Source of the DNA: Asanoa iriomotensis
Lineage (GTDB): Bacteria; Actinomycetota; Actinomycetes; Mycobacteriales; Micromonosporaceae
Assembly (NCBI RefSeq): GCF_016862515.1
Contig: NZ_BONC01000029.1
Span: 1-64,000 of the forward strand
Reading direction: 5' to 3'
Length of the DNA stretch: 64,000 nt
The notes below the pieces were generated by a model. It saw only the letters and a program-made list of their open reading frames with translations, searched no databases and was not told where the DNA came from. Made by a program: the position numbers and the translations under genes. Below, in pieces: positions 1 to 12,200 of this stretch (the first letter of the stretch is position 1; every line of letters begins with the position of its first letter).

Positions 1-321
1 CCAGTGCGGGAAACGGTCGCGGGTGTACCCGCTCATCGAGGCGGCCCGCGCGACGGCCAACTGGTCGAGCAGGCGGGTCGATTCAGTCGCTGTCGGGGCT
101 CCTGTGGTGCTTCGCGGTGTGCCCGACGGGCCGAGCGAACCGGGCTCAACCGGGACACACCCGGCCACTCCGACGAGGAGCAACGCGCTGGCAAGGACAT
201 TGACGATGATGCGGGGGGTACGCACCTCTTCAGCGTGCGCGACGCGCGCCAGCGAGGCCAGAACCACGCATCTCTCGGCGATTCGTTGGTAGTCCGGGAC
301 CGGGCGGGGCAGATTGGGCAC
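1..321. other. Upstream region, no supported gene
   Basis: Open frames exist on both strands here but none shows a recognisable domain, a good ribosome binding site or a plausible protein. The end of a gene lying mostly to the left of the window cannot be excluded. The MFS gene starts immediately after. Confidence 0.4.
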
Positions 322-1812
322 ATGACCACCCCCACGCCCCTGCGGCTGAAGTCGTCCGCCGGTCGTGGCGTGCTGTTCGCGACCATCCTCGCCTCCGGGA
401 TGGCCTTCCTCGACGGCACCATCGTCAACGTCGCGCTGCCGCACATCGGCGCCGACCTGAACTCGAGCGTTGCCGGTCTGCAGTGGACCGTCAACGGCTA
501 CCTGCTCACCCTGGCCGCGTTCGTGCTGCTCGGCGGGTCGCTCGGCGACCGCGTCGGCCGGCGCAAGATCTTCATTCTCGGCATCGTGTGGTTCACCGTG
601 GCGTCGCTGCTGTGTGCCATCTCGCCCACGATCGGCATGCTGATCGGCGCCCGCTTCCTGCAGGGCGCCGGCGCCGCGTTGCTCACCCCGGGTTCGTTGG
701 CGATCATCCAGGCCTCGTTCCAGGCCGACGAGCGCGGCAAGACGATCGGCCTGTGGTCCGGCTTCTCCGGCATCTCCACCGCCCTCGGCCCGTTCGTCGG
801 CGGGTTCCTGATCGACGCGCTCTCCTGGCGCTGGGCGTTCCTGATCAACCTGCCGCTCGGCGTCGTCGCCGTCCTGGCGGCGCTGCGTTGGGTGCCGGAG
901 AGCCGCGCGCCCAAGGAGGCGACCCGGTTCGACGTGTCCGGTGCCGCGCTCGCCGCGCTCGCCCTGGCCGGCATCACGTACGCGCTGATCGAGTCGCCGA
1001 ACCGCGGCTGGGGCTCACCGCTGGTGATCGGCGCACTCGGCATCGGCGTCGCCAGTGCCGTCGGCTTCGTGCTGGTCGAGCGCCACAAGGGCGACGCCGC
1101 GATGACCCCGCCCGCGCTGTTCCGCAGCCGGGTCTTCTCGATCCTCAACATCTACACCGTCGTCGTGTACGCGGCCCTCAGCGGCCAGAGCTTCTTCGTC
1201 GCCGTGACCCTCCAGAACGTCGCGGGCTACGACGCCTTCCAGACCGGCCTGGCCACGTTGCCCGCGACCGTGCTGATGCTGTTGCTCTCCGCCCGCTCCG
1301 GTGACCTGGCCACCCGGATCGGCCCGCGCTGGCAACTCGCCGTCGGCCCGATCGTCGCCGCCGTCGGGGTGCTCCTGCTGCGCCGGATCGGCCCGCACGC
1401 CAACTACCTCACCGACGTGCTGCCCGGTGTGCTGCTCTTCGGCCTCGGCCTGGTCACCCTCGTGGCGCCGTTGACCACCGCGGTGCTCGGCGCCGTCGAG
1501 ATGCGGCACTCCGGCATCGCCAGCGGGGTCAACAACGCCGCGGCCCGGGCCGGTGCGCTGGTCGCCATCGCCGCGTTGCCGCTGCTGGTCGGGCTGACCG
1601 GCGCGGCGTACGAGGTGCCGGCGCAACTGACCGCGTCGTTCCGGGAGGCGATGCTCTGGTGCGCCGGCCTGATGGTGGCCGGCTCGGGCCTGGCGGTCGT
1701 CTTCTGCGGCCGGCTGCCCAAGATCGCCTGGCACCGCGCGGTGACCACGATGACGACGGCCAGCCATTCGGTGCACCCGGTGCGCGAGACCACCTCCGAG
1801 CCGACGTCCTGA
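322..1812 (+). CDS. MFS multidrug exporter, DHA2 (EmrB/QacA) family
   Basis: The 496-residue product is a predicted 14-helix drug:proton antiporter of the inner membrane. The first helix carries the DHA2 signature FLDGTIVNVALP. Motif A follows as GDRVGRRK in the loop after helix 2, and an antiporter motif C-like stretch (SGISTALGPFVGG) sits near helix 5. The frame is open further upstream, but that part is arginine-rich and unlike a transporter; the ATG at 322 gives the normal length and N-terminus (MTTPTPLRLK). The substrate cannot be read from sequence. A strong terminator follows the stop, so it is probably monocistronic. Confidence 0.88.
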   Translation: MTTPTPLRLKSSAGRGVLFATILASGMAFLDGTIVNVALPHIGADLNSSVAGLQWTVNGYLLTLAAFVLLGGSLGDRVGRRKIFILGIVWFTVASLLCAISPTIGMLIGARFLQGAGAALLTPGSLAIIQASFQADERGKTIGLWSGFSGISTALGPFVGGFLIDALSWRWAFLINLPLGVVAVLAALRWVPESRAPKEATRFDVSGAALAALALAGITYALIESPNRGWGSPLVIGALGIGVASAVGFVLVERHKGDAAMTPPALFRSRVFSILNIYTVVVYAALSGQSFFVAVTLQNVAGYDAFQTGLATLPATVLMLLLSARSGDLATRIGPRWQLAVGPIVAAVGVLLLRRIGPHANYLTDVLPGVLLFGLGLVTLVAPLTTAVLGAVEMRHSGIASGVNNAAARAGALVAIAALPLLVGLTGAAYEVPAQLTASFREAMLWCAGLMVAGSGLAVVFCGRLPKIAWHRAVTTMTTASHSVHPVRETTSEPTS

Positions 1813-1817
1813 ACAGG

Positions 1818-1863
1818 CCGGAGCCCGGCACCCCGTGTTCGGGTGCCGGGCTCCGGTCTTTTC
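1818..1863. terminator. Strong, probably bidirectional terminator
   Basis: A perfect 16-bp stem (1818-1833 with 1841-1856) with a 7-nt loop is followed by TCTTTT. It lies between the convergent stops of the MFS gene (1812) and leuA (1876), so it probably serves both. Confidence 0.85.
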
Positions 1864-1875
1864 CGGGATCGCCGG

Positions 1876-3639
<1,764 letters not shown>

Positions 3640-3702
3640 TCATGGGCGCCGCCGGGCGGCTGGGTGATTTCAGGTGCGGTGCAGCGAGCGGACGGCGCGA
3701 TT

Positions 3703-3762
3703 CAGCTCCGCGACGGGGTGCCGGCCTTAGAGGGCCCCGTCGCGGCAGCGAAGCAGGAGCTG
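3703..3762 (-). promoter_or_regulatory. leuA attenuator hairpins
   Basis: On the minus strand an 11-nt segment inside the leader ORF (3745-3735, CCGCGACGGGG) is perfectly complementary to 3718-3708. An outer CAGCT/AGCTG pair (3762-3758 with 3707-3703) extends the stem over the Leu codons. A second short GC hairpin plus a pyrimidine-rich run follows before the leuA start. Ribosome position on the Leu codons would decide which pairing forms. LeuA leaders of this kind are known in Actinobacteria; the exact fold here is inferred. Confidence 0.65.
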
Positions 3763-3774
3763 CCGGTGCCACAT
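3727..3774 (-). CDS. leuA leader peptide (15 aa)
   Basis: A short ORF encodes MWHRQLLLRCRDGAL, with three consecutive Leu codons (CTC CTG CTT) and a fourth before the TAA. It ends 114 bp upstream of leuA and overlaps the predicted attenuator stem, the expected arrangement for transcription attenuation by leucine. The start codon lies close to a candidate promoter, so the mRNA may be nearly leaderless. Confidence 0.75.
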   Translation of the reverse strand: MWHRQLLLRCRDGAL

Positions 3775-3784
3775 GACAACGATC

Positions 3785-3815
3785 ACCCTACGTGACCCCG
3801 CCGTGATTTTGCCAA
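3785..3815 (-). promoter_or_regulatory. Candidate leuA leader promoter
   Basis: TTGGCA (3815-3810) and TAGGGT (3790-3785) are separated by 19 bp, a loose sigma-70-like match placed about 11 bp before the leader ATG. The spacing is long, so this is a guess supported mainly by position. Confidence 0.35.
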
Positions 3816-3846
3816 GGACCTTCCGGACTCTGAGACGCACGTCTCG

Positions 3847-4641
3847 TCAAGTTGCCGGGTGCGCACTCCCGGTGACCGTCGGGGTGGGGGTCGGCGGGGC
3901 CGCCATGCCGAGGGGCTTGTCGTCGGTGACCGGGCCCGGCAACGCGACGCTGGTGGGCGCCGGGCCGGGCGGGCCGGCGAGCACCAGGTCGCCGTAGTCG
4001 AGGCGGGCCGCGGTCAGCGTGCCGTCCTGGTCGTAGCAGTAGATGCCGACGTCCAGAGCGGCGTTGACCGAGGCCGTCGTGGTCTCCACGGCGAAGCACT
4101 GGCCCTTGGCACCGGCGATCCGGGCGGTCGTCGACACGTCCAGCGGCGCGTCCGGGTCGGTCAACACCTGGCGGACCGTGACCAGGGCCCGCTGCACATC
4201 GGGGTCGATGGCGCCGGGCACGTCGGCGTCCGGGCCACCGATCTTGACGCAGTTCGGCGTGACCGCCTGGTCGGCCGAGGGCAGGGCGCACTGGAACAGG
4301 CCGATCTCGTTGCGCACGATCGAGATGTCGACGGTGCCGCCGAGGGCCAGGTCGGGCACGTCGACCCGCCAGCTCCCGTCCTTGGCGATCGTCACGGAGA
4401 CGCTGCGCTCGTGGTTGCCGGCCTGGTACGTGTAGATCGCCGTCAGCGTGCGGTCCTGCGCGGCGGCGGCGAGGGCGGCGAGCTGGTCGCGGGCGTCGGC
4501 GGTCGTGGTGGGGGGCGCCGTGGTCGGGCCGGGGGTGTCCGGGGGCAGGTCGCCGCCACAGCCGGTGAGCAGGAGCACGGCGGCCAGCGCGCCGGCGAAC
4601 CGCCGACGCGGGCTCACCCCGTACGCCCACACGGGTCTCAT
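3847..4641 (-). CDS. Predicted lipoprotein of unknown function
   Basis: The 264-residue product has an arginine-rich N-terminus, a hydrophobic stretch and a lipobox LLTGC, so it should be lipidated on the outer face of the membrane. A Pro/Thr linker follows, then a globular domain with several cysteines, and a Pro/Thr tail. The overall plan resembles LppX/LprG-like actinobacterial lipoproteins, but no family is confidently recognised. It is divergent from lysC, sharing a 219-bp intergenic region. Confidence 0.75.
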   Translation of the reverse strand: MRPVWAYGVSPRRRFAGALAAVLLLTGCGGDLPPDTPGPTTAPPTTTADARDQLAALAAAAQDRTLTAIYTYQAGNHERSVSVTIAKDGSWRVDVPDLALGGTVDISIVRNEIGLFQCALPSADQAVTPNCVKIGGPDADVPGAIDPDVQRALVTVRQVLTDPDAPLDVSTTARIAGAKGQCFAVETTTASVNAALDVGIYCYDQDGTLTAARLDYGDLVLAGPPGPAPTSVALPGPVTDDKPLGMAAPPTPTPTVTGSAHPAT

Positions 4642-4860
4642 TGTGGCGGTGTTGGCATGTAGACCGGTCCATGCGTACCGGCGTGTCTTCGGTCGTGTCG
4701 AACTTCTGAATGTGAACGGTGCGTGACGGTCCGTCAGATGGTGGGATCGCGACTCCCCTCACACCCAGGCCGCCGGTACCCTGCAAAGGGAAAATCGCGC
4801 GCCGCCGGCGGCCAACCCGGCGGCGCTCGGCACGTTTGCTGTGAGAGGGAGCGACCCGCG

Positions 4861-6141
4861 GTGGCGCTTGTTGTGCAGAAATACGGCGGCTCGTCAGTCG
4901 CCGACGCCGAGCGAATCAAGCGGGTGGCCGAGCGGATCGTCGACGCGCGCAAGGCGGGCAACGACGTCGTGGTCGTCGTGTCGGCGATGGGCGACACCAC
5001 CGATGAGCTGCTCGACCTGGCCCACCAGGTCAGCCCGCTGCCGGCCGGGCGCGAGCTCGACATGCTGCTGACCGCCGGCGAGCGCATCTCGATGGCGCTG
5101 CTCGCGATGGCGATCCAGAACCTCGGCTACGAGGCGCGGTCCTACACGGGCTCGCAGGCGGGCGTGTTGACCACCTCGGTGCACGGGCGGGCGCGGATCA
5201 TCGATGTGACGCCGGGCCGGTTGCGCGGTGCGCTCGACGAGGGCGCGATCGCGATCGTGGCCGGCTTCCAGGGCGTGTCGCAGGACACCAAGGACATCAC
5301 GACCCTCGGCCGTGGCGGGTCCGACACCACCGCGGTCGCGCTCGCGGCTGCGCTGTCGGCGGACGTGTGCGAGATTTACACCGATGTTGACGGCGTCTTC
5401 ACGGCCGACCCGCGTATCGTGCCGAACGCACGCCACATCAAGCAGATCACCTACGAAGAGATGCTGGAGCTGGCCGCCTGCGGCGCCAAGGTGCTGATGC
5501 TGCGGTGCGTCGAATACGCGCGGCGCTTCAAGGTGCCGATCCATGTCCGCTCGTCGTACTCGCACAACACCGGCACAATCGTCACCGGATCGATGGAGGA
5601 TCTTCCCGTGGAGCAGGCACTGATCACCGGAGTCGCTCACGACCGGAGCGAAGCCAAGATCACGATTGTCTCGGTCCCGGACGAGCCCGGCGCGGCCGCC
5701 AAGATCTTCGAGACCGTCGCGGGTGCCGAGATCGACATCGACATGATCGTGCAGAACGTCTCGACCGGCCAGCCCGGCGCACACCAGACCGGCCGCACCG
5801 ACATCTCCTTCACGCTGCCGCGGGCCGACGGCCCGGTGGCGATGGCGGCCCTCAACCGGGTCCAGGCCGAGATCGGCTTCGAGACGCTGCTCTTCGACGA
5901 CCACGTCGGCAAGGTCTCCCTCATCGGCGCCGGCATGCGCTCGCACCCGGGCGTCGCGGCCAAGTTCTTCGGCGCCCTCGCCGAGGCGGGCGTCAACATC
6001 GAGATGATCTCCACCTCGGAGATCCGCGTCTCGGTCGTCTGCCGCGACACCGACCTCGACGACGCGGTCCGCGCCGTCCACGATGCCTTCGATCTTGGTG
6101 GCTCCGAGGAGGCCGTGGTCTACGCGGGGACCGGGAGGTGA
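4861..6141 (+). CDS. lysC: Aspartate kinase
   Basis: Phosphorylates aspartate in the first step to lysine, threonine, methionine and diaminopimelate. The 426-residue protein starts at a GTG ([12 protein letters not shown]) preceded by GAGAGGGAG; this start puts the KYGGSS nucleotide-binding motif at the N-terminus as in the family. The kinase domain covers about residues 1-245 and two ACT domains, which bind the feedback effectors, fill the rest. An internal GTG with its own ribosome binding site probably yields a separate beta subunit. asd follows directly, so the two form an operon. Confidence 0.96.
   Translation: MALVVQKYGGSSVADAERIKRVAERIVDARKAGNDVVVVVSAMGDTTDELLDLAHQVSPLPAGRELDMLLTAGERISMALLAMAIQNLGYEARSYTGSQAGVLTTSVHGRARIIDVTPGRLRGALDEGAIAIVAGFQGVSQDTKDITTLGRGGSDTTAVALAAALSADVCEIYTDVDGVFTADPRIVPNARHIKQITYEEMLELAACGAKVLMLRCVEYARRFKVPIHVRSSYSHNTGTIVTGSMEDLPVEQALITGVAHDRSEAKITIVSVPDEPGAAAKIFETVAGAEIDIDMIVQNVSTGQPGAHQTGRTDISFTLPRADGPVAMAALNRVQAEIGFETLLFDDHVGKVSLIGAGMRSHPGVAAKFFGALAEAGVNIEMISTSEIRVSVVCRDTDLDDAVRAVHDAFDLGGSEEAVVYAGTGR
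5608..6141 (+). CDS. lysC: Aspartate kinase beta subunit (in-frame internal start)
   Basis: Inside lysC, GGAGGA (5595-5600) lies 7 nt before an in-frame GTG at 5608. Translation from there gives a 177-residue protein beginning [17 protein letters not shown], made only of the ACT domains. In Corynebacterium glutamicum and Bacillus the kinase is an alpha2beta2 enzyme whose beta chain is made from such an internal start. The position and sequence fit that arrangement; expression is inferred. Confidence 0.65.
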   Translation: MEQALITGVAHDRSEAKITIVSVPDEPGAAAKIFETVAGAEIDIDMIVQNVSTGQPGAHQTGRTDISFTLPRADGPVAMAALNRVQAEIGFETLLFDDHVGKVSLIGAGMRSHPGVAAKFFGALAEAGVNIEMISTSEIRVSVVCRDTDLDDAVRAVHDAFDLGGSEEAVVYAGTGR

Positions 6142-6146
6142 GCCCG

Positions 6147-7208
6147 GTGTCCGGTCTGCCTTCCCTCGCGGTTGTCGGCGCGACCGGAGCCGTCGGCACG
6201 GTCATGTGCGAGCTGCTGTCGGCGCGCAAGAACGTGTGGGGCGAGATCCGCCTGCTGGCCTCGCCGCGGTCGGCGGGCAAGAAGGTCTACTGCCGCGGCG
6301 AGGAGCTGACGGTCCAGCCCCTGTCGGAGGAGTCGCTGGCCGGCGTCGACGTCGCGATGTTCGACGTGCCCGACGAGGTGTCGGCGGAGTGGGCACCGCG
6401 CGCGGCGGCCCTGGGCGCGGTCGCGGTCGACAACTCGGCCGCGTTCCGGATGGACCGCGACGTGCCGCTGGTGGTCCCGGAGATCAACCCGGAGCAGGTC
6501 CGCAACCGCCCGAAGGGCATCATCGCCAACGCGAACTGCACGACACTGACGATGATCGTGGCGATCGCCCCGCTGCATCGCGAATACGGTTTGCGCGAGC
6601 TGGTGCTGGCGTCCTACCAGGCGGTGTCGGGCGCGGGCCAGGTCGGCGTCGACACGCTGCACGACCAGCTGAGCAAGATCGCCGGAGACCGGGTGCTGGG
6701 TTCACGCTCGGGCAACGTCCGCCAGGCGGTGGGCGACGACCTGGGTCCTTTCCCGGCGCCGTTGGCTTTGAATGTCGTGCCATGGGCGGGTTCGCTGAAG
6801 GACGCGGGTTGGTCGTCGGAGGAGCTGAAGCTCCGCAACGAGTCCCGCAAGATCCTGGGCTTGCCCGATCTGAAGGTCTCGGCGACGTGCGTCCGGGTCC
6901 CGGTGGTGACGGGCCACTCGGTAGCGATCCACGCGGTCTTCGGCGCCGAGGTGACCTCGGAGGGCGCCCGTGAGGCGCTGCGCAACGCACCGAGCGTGAT
7001 CCTGGTCGACGACCCGGCGGCGGGCGAGTTCCCGATGCCGATCGACGCGGTGGGCACCGATCCGTCGTGGGTGGGGCGCATTCGACGGGCGATGGACGAC
7101 CCGCGGGCGTTGGACCTGTTCGTCACTGGTGACAACTTGCGTAAGGGTGCGGCTTTGAACACGGCCCAGATCGCGGAACTCGTCGCTGCGGAGCTAACGG
7201 CGAAGTAG
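6147..7208 (+). CDS. asd: Aspartate-semialdehyde dehydrogenase
   Basis: Reduces aspartyl phosphate to the semialdehyde, the step after LysC. The 353-residue protein has the N-terminal Rossmann motif VVGATGAVG, the catalytic-cysteine segment NANCTT, and the later conserved Gln in YQAVSGAGQ. Two GTG starts are possible: 6138 overlaps the lysC stop, but 6147 has GGGAGG at a proper 8-nt distance and gives the usual length. Either way it is translationally coupled to lysC. Confidence 0.95.
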   Translation: MSGLPSLAVVGATGAVGTVMCELLSARKNVWGEIRLLASPRSAGKKVYCRGEELTVQPLSEESLAGVDVAMFDVPDEVSAEWAPRAAALGAVAVDNSAAFRMDRDVPLVVPEINPEQVRNRPKGIIANANCTTLTMIVAIAPLHREYGLRELVLASYQAVSGAGQVGVDTLHDQLSKIAGDRVLGSRSGNVRQAVGDDLGPFPAPLALNVVPWAGSLKDAGWSSEELKLRNESRKILGLPDLKVSATCVRVPVVTGHSVAIHAVFGAEVTSEGAREALRNAPSVILVDDPAAGEFPMPIDAVGTDPSWVGRIRRAMDDPRALDLFVTGDNLRKGAALNTAQIAELVAAELTAK

Positions 7209-7560
7209 TCGTGGCCTCGGCCGGAGATCCGGAGTAAGGCAAACTAGATCTCGATCTTGCCAGCGCCTGCCTCGATGAGACTGTCAGCGGGCTATTGCCG
7301 CCTAGTCAGTTGTCTCGAACGAGTGACTTCCGCGCAAGTTGACCAAGGAAGCGCTGGCTCTCTTGAGTTTGACCGAGCTTCTTCCGGTGGCGTCATGCAT
7401 GCGATCGAGCAACTTGTACTCGATGGGTTTTGTGGAGACGCCGCGACTGCTAGCGTTCGTGGGTGCCGATTGGCCTGTTCTCGTCTGGACAAACTTCGTA
7501 TGAATACCGACGCCAGAACAAGATCGCCATTGGGCGGTTTAGCTGGCGGGCCGTACCGTC
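7209..7560. other. Lower-GC spacer before the caspase gene
   Basis: About 350 bp with visibly lower GC than the asd side. Open frames crossing it have no recognisable domain and unfavourable codon use. It probably holds the promoter of the caspase-like gene; no clear motif was found. Confidence 0.4.
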
Positions 7561-9105
7561 GTGAGCGCGATGCCGCAGCGCCGACGAGCGCTGCTACTTG
7601 GCTGCGGGACGTATGGCGACCCCGCCCTCGCGCCGTTGAGATCTCCGCGCCGTGATGTTGATGAACTTGCGCGCGTGTTACGTCAGCCTGGATCTGAATA
7701 TGAGGTTTCTGTCGAGGTCGACCGTACAAGCCGTTCGGTGCAGCGGTCAATCGAGGAATTCCTATCTCAAGCGCGAGTCTCGGATAGCGTGAACCTCATC
7801 TACCTTTCGTGTCATGGTGTGCAGGACGCTGCGGGTAAGCTCTATTTCGCCTTCTCCGACACCGAGAAGTCATATCTGCGGTCTACGGCAGTATCTGCGG
7901 ACTGGGTTCGTGACCGCATCAACGAGAGTCGGTCTAGGGCAACGGTGGTTCTTGTCGACTGTTGCTTCAGCGGCGTGTTCATCAGGGGCATGCGGGCGCG
8001 CTCCGTTGCTGGACCTAATTTAGGCGCACTGGTCCAGGACCTGCCTCAAGGTAGCGGAGTGGCTATATTGACGGCGTCCGGCGAGATGGAGGTGAGCTTT
8101 GAAGAGGAAGATCCGTCCGCAGTCAGCTGTTCCTACTTCACCGCTGCCGTGATCGCTGGAATCTCGACCGGTGACGCCGACATGAATCGGGACGGACGAA
8201 TCACTGTCGACGAACTCTACGAATTCGTTTACGGATACGTCGTGAATGGACCGTCTCCGCAGCGACCGCGCAAGCTCGGCATGGGCGAGGGCTCTCTTGT
8301 GATCGCGAATGTTGCGCACTCGATTGAGGGGTCGTCGTTCAGCTCGGCCCAACGCAGCGGCGGGCGCGCCGGCGACGATTCACAGAGCCCGTTCATCGCG
8401 AAGCAACGAAACGGCGTCCAGCCAGAGCAACCCCGGCCGCACGAGCCTTCCGCAACCATGTCGAGCCCTCGCGTTAGCGGCGCGGAGACTCCGACGTCTT
8501 TCCACGGAATCGTGGTCTCGTCGGGCTATTCTGCTCCCGCGCGGCACTACCCGCAGGTGGTTCCACCCGTAGTCGGAGGACCACGGCCCGCATTGGGGAT
8601 ACCCCAGCCCGCTGCTCCTGGATGGCGACCCCCGAACTCTCCCCACCAATTCGTGTCCGATCCGAAGTCGGCGGGGCCTCGGCGCGGTATGTGGGGACGA
8701 GGTCCCGCAATTGTTGGAAATGTCACTCTTTGGGTGTTGGCCGTTTTTGTGGGTGCCATTATCAGCGCTGGTTCGACTGAGACAGTGGCTGAATTGATCG
8801 GTTACTCCAAGTCCACCAATCCGGTGTGGGCCGCCCTTTTTGCCTTGGGTTTTCTCGGCGCTTTGCTGTATCTCCTGGTTTGGTTGGTCAGTAGAAGGCC
8901 GATGCAAGGGGTATATTGCCTTGCAATCTCCTTGGCATTTCCCCTACTCATTCAAGCGATCGTTCTCGCGGCCGATGGCTTCGCCTGGTTTGGACTCCCC
9001 AGTATTCTTGTCTGGTTAGCGGTTCTGTGTGGATCGGTTGCGCTGTTCGTGAGAGATGTTCGCTCGTCGCGGATCCAACCCCACCATGACCAGCCGACCT
9101 TTTGA
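7561..9105 (+). CDS. Caspase-like (peptidase C14) protein with EF-hand loop and C-terminal membrane helices
   Basis: The 514-residue protein begins with a caspase fold: RRALLLGCGTYGD, catalytic His85 in YLSCHG, and the DCC-FSG segment with probable catalytic Cys135. Inside the domain a perfect 12-residue EF-hand-type loop runs from Asp207 to Glu218 (DMNRDGRITVDE), which suggests calcium control. A Pro/Ser-rich linker (about 255-380) leads to four hydrophobic segments (about 388-505). Start is the GTG at 7561 or the ATG at 7570. GC is lower than in neighbouring genes, suggesting transfer. Bacterial caspase-like proteases often act in stress or phage-triggered cell death; that role is inferred. 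Confidence 0.85.
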   Translation: MSAMPQRRRALLLGCGTYGDPALAPLRSPRRDVDELARVLRQPGSEYEVSVEVDRTSRSVQRSIEEFLSQARVSDSVNLIYLSCHGVQDAAGKLYFAFSDTEKSYLRSTAVSADWVRDRINESRSRATVVLVDCCFSGVFIRGMRARSVAGPNLGALVQDLPQGSGVAILTASGEMEVSFEEEDPSAVSCSYFTAAVIAGISTGDADMNRDGRITVDELYEFVYGYVVNGPSPQRPRKLGMGEGSLVIANVAHSIEGSSFSSAQRSGGRAGDDSQSPFIAKQRNGVQPEQPRPHEPSATMSSPRVSGAETPTSFHGIVVSSGYSAPARHYPQVVPPVVGGPRPALGIPQPAAPGWRPPNSPHQFVSDPKSAGPRRGMWGRGPAIVGNVTLWVLAVFVGAIISAGSTETVAELIGYSKSTNPVWAALFALGFLGALLYLLVWLVSRRPMQGVYCLAISLAFPLLIQAIVLAADGFAWFGLPSILVWLAVLCGSVALFVRDVRSSRIQPHHDQPTF

Positions 9106-9219
9106 TGTAAAGGATCCCGTGGTAACTGGATTTCGTCCGAGTTTCGATCGGCTACGCGGCCACCAGGTTTGATGGGCCGTCCGGTCCATTTCGCGATTTG
9201 ATGAAACCGGGACAACGAC

Positions 9220-9241
9220 GTCCGCTGCTTTGGCAGCGGAC
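9220..9241. terminator. Hairpin between convergent genes
   Basis: A perfect 9-bp stem (GTCCGCTGC / GCAGCGGAC) with a 4-nt loop lies between the caspase gene and the convergent ATPase gene. There is no T-run, which is common for actinobacterial terminators. Confidence 0.45.
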
Positions 9242-9261
9242 CGAAATCAAACCCGCTCGTC

Positions 9262-12200
9262 CTAGGCGACAGAGCGGCGTGGGGCGGTTGGGTGCAGGGA
9301 CGCCTGTAGGGCGTTCGCGCGGGGGCGTTCGCTGGTTTGTTCCGTTGAGAACGACAGGTCGACCGCCCGCTCGGCCGCGGCCATTGCCTCCGTGTGGCGG
9401 CCTGCCGTGTCCAGTGTGCGGGCCAGGACCTCCGCGCCGATCACTCGGCTGCGGACGTCTTCCGCCGGGACCGTTGCGGCTCGTTGGGCCCAGTCAAGCG
9501 CCTGCTCGCAGCGGCCTGCGGCCAGCAGCGCCGATGCGTAGGTCGCTAGCGCCTGCTGGCGCGAGAACAGCAGCGATGGCGCTCCGCTGGCTGACGCGAT
9601 CGGGGCCAGCAGGCCGATCGCGGTGGTGGTGTCGCCGGCTCGGGTGCGGGCCGCGGAGAGCAGCACCCGCGGGCCGACCTGGGCCGGTGCCAGCGGGTTG
9701 TGCGGCTCCACCGCTGTCATCACCGCTCGGGCGTCCGCTTCCGCTGCGTCGTTGTCGCCTCGGTCCAGGGCCACGAAACCTCGCAGCGTGCCCGCCATGC
9801 CCATCAGCAACGGGTGGCCGATGCGGTGCGCGTAGGTGACCGCGTCCGTCAGCAGGTCCGTCGCGTGTTGGGGCTCGCCCAGGCCGCGGGCGACGACTCC
9901 ACGGACCACCAGGGCGAAGCCCCGGCCCCAGTCGTCGGACGCCGCGGCGAAGTCGCGGTAGGCCCGCCGGGCCTCGCGGTCGGCCTCGGCCAGGTCGCCC
10001 AGCTCCGCCGCCGCGAAGGCCTCGACCGCGCGGAGCGTGCCCACCGCCCAGGCTTCGCCCACGCGTTCGCCGAACGGTAGGAAGATGCGCGCCAGGCGGC
10101 GGGCCTCCGAGAGTCGACCGGCCAGCAGGCGGGCATAGGCCGTCGTGCCGCGTAGCCACGCTCGGCCCACCGGGTCGCCGAGCTGGGCGAACAGGCGTGC
10201 CGCTCGGGCCAGGACCGCGTCCGCGCCCGAGAAGTCGCCGCGGGTGGTCGTCACCCACGCCAGGTTTTGCAGGGACCACGCCTGGCCGCGTTCGTCGCCC
10301 GCGGCGACGTTGACCTGGTAGGCCGCCGCGAAGCGGCTGCTGGCCTGGGCCAGCTTGCCCTGCAGGAAATCGGCCATGCCCAGGCGGCGCATCGCCTCCG
10401 CGCGCGGGCCCGGCAGGTTGGCGTCCGTCGCTACCTGTAGCGCGTCGCGCCACATGACTTGAGCTCTGGCGAAGTCGCCCAGCGAGCGGTGGGCGCGGCC
10501 CGCCAGCAACAGGGCGCCGGCTCGGGCGCTGGGTTCGGCCGAATTCGCGGCGATCTTTTCCGCGTACGCGAGGGCGTCGGCGACCCGGCCCGTCTGCTGC
10601 AGCGCGCGGGCGTGCACCAGGCGGTCGGCCGTCGGGAGCGCGTCGCCGGCCATGGCCGCTTCGCGTTCCGCGTATTCGACCGCCGTCGTGGGCTCGCCGG
10701 CCGCGGCCGCACGGCGGGCCGAACGGCTCAGGGCCGCTATGCCAAGCGGCACGACGTTGCGGGCGGCCGCGTCTGGGCGCAGGCCGACGACGTCGGCGAG
10801 GGCGACGGCCCGCTCCGAATGGTGGGCGATGAACTCGTCGCGGTCGCCGTCGGACCAGCTGCCCGGGTCGGCCGCGGCGCTGTCGACCGACACCGCTCGC
10901 CGGCCGACGACCACCTCGCCCGTGTTGGTCGGCGCCGCCCACTGGGCCAGGAACGCGTGCCGCTCGGCCAGGTCGGCCTTGCCGATGCCCGAATAGGCCG
11001 CCTCGTGCATCAGCGGCGTGCTGAACGCGTAGCCCGCCCGGGTGCGCTGCAGCATGCGCCGCTGCAGCAGCTCGTCGACCGCACGCTCCAACTCGACCGC
11101 GACCACCGCGGCCGGTCGGCCCGCGCGGCCGGCGTAGTGCTCGCGCAGCGCTTCCAGCGTGCCGCGCGGCACCTGGTCGCCGATGACCGCCGCGTCGCGA
11201 AGCACCGCGCGGGCGTCGCCCGGCAGGGCGTCGATGCGGGCGGCCAGCACCGCCGCCAGGTCGCGCGAGAGCAACCGGCTGGTCAGCGAGCCGGGTGCCA
11301 GGCGCCAACGCTTCTCGCCGGGCTCTCCGTCGACGCTGACCTTGGTCAGCGCGCCGCGCTCGATCAGCAGCGTGATCAGCTCGGCGAGGTAGAACGGGTT
11401 GCCCTGCGCCGTTGCCAGCAGGCCGTCGGTGTCGGGTTGCGGCAACTTGCCGCCGCTCAGGTAGGAGGAGAGCAGGCGGGACGCGTCGGCGCCGCGCAGC
11501 GGTGGCAGGTTGACCACCTCGGCGTCGGCCAGGCGGGTCAGCGCGCCGGCGGTGCGCACAAGCTCGGGGCGGCCGAGCAGGAGCACGAGGACGGGCCCGG
11601 CGAGGCGGGACAGCATCACGCCGAGCGCCTCGACGGTCTCCGGCGTGGCGTCGTGGAGGTCGTCGACGACCATCAGCAGCGGCGTCTCGGCGGCCAGGCC
11701 GCTCAGCAGCGCGGCGACCGCGCCGGGCACGGCGGCGGCGTCGGCGCCCGGAATGTCGCCGGACCATTCACCGGGGACGGGCTGCACCGCGGTCGGCAGC
11801 TCGCCGTAGCCCATCAGGGCCAGCAGCAGGTCGGACGCGACCGGCGGCGCGTCGGGGAGCCGGGCGAGGCGGGTCGTCAACCGGCGCAGGCGCTCCTCGA
11901 CCACCGCGCGGCTGGGTGGGGTGCCGTTGTCGGCGGGTGCGCCGATCGCGGCCCGGACCAGGTCGGCGAGGGGCGCGAGCCGGCGGCGCTCACCGAACGC
12001 GGCACAGCGCACGGAGAGCACCCGGGCCCCGGTGCGGGTGGCGAACCGGCCGGCGCCGACGTCGTAGCCGGCGGCCAGCCGCTCGGCCTCGCCGGCGAAC
12101 CGGGTCTTGCCGATGCCGGCCTCGGCGGTCATCAGCATGACCGTCGGCTGGCCCTGGTCGATGACCTCGGCCAGCCGGCCGGCGATCCGGCCGAGCTCGG

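Noticed and set aside
7257-7655. 132-codon frame upstream of and overlapping the caspase gene
   Set aside because: No domain or ribosome binding site, and it overlaps the well-supported caspase start in another frame.
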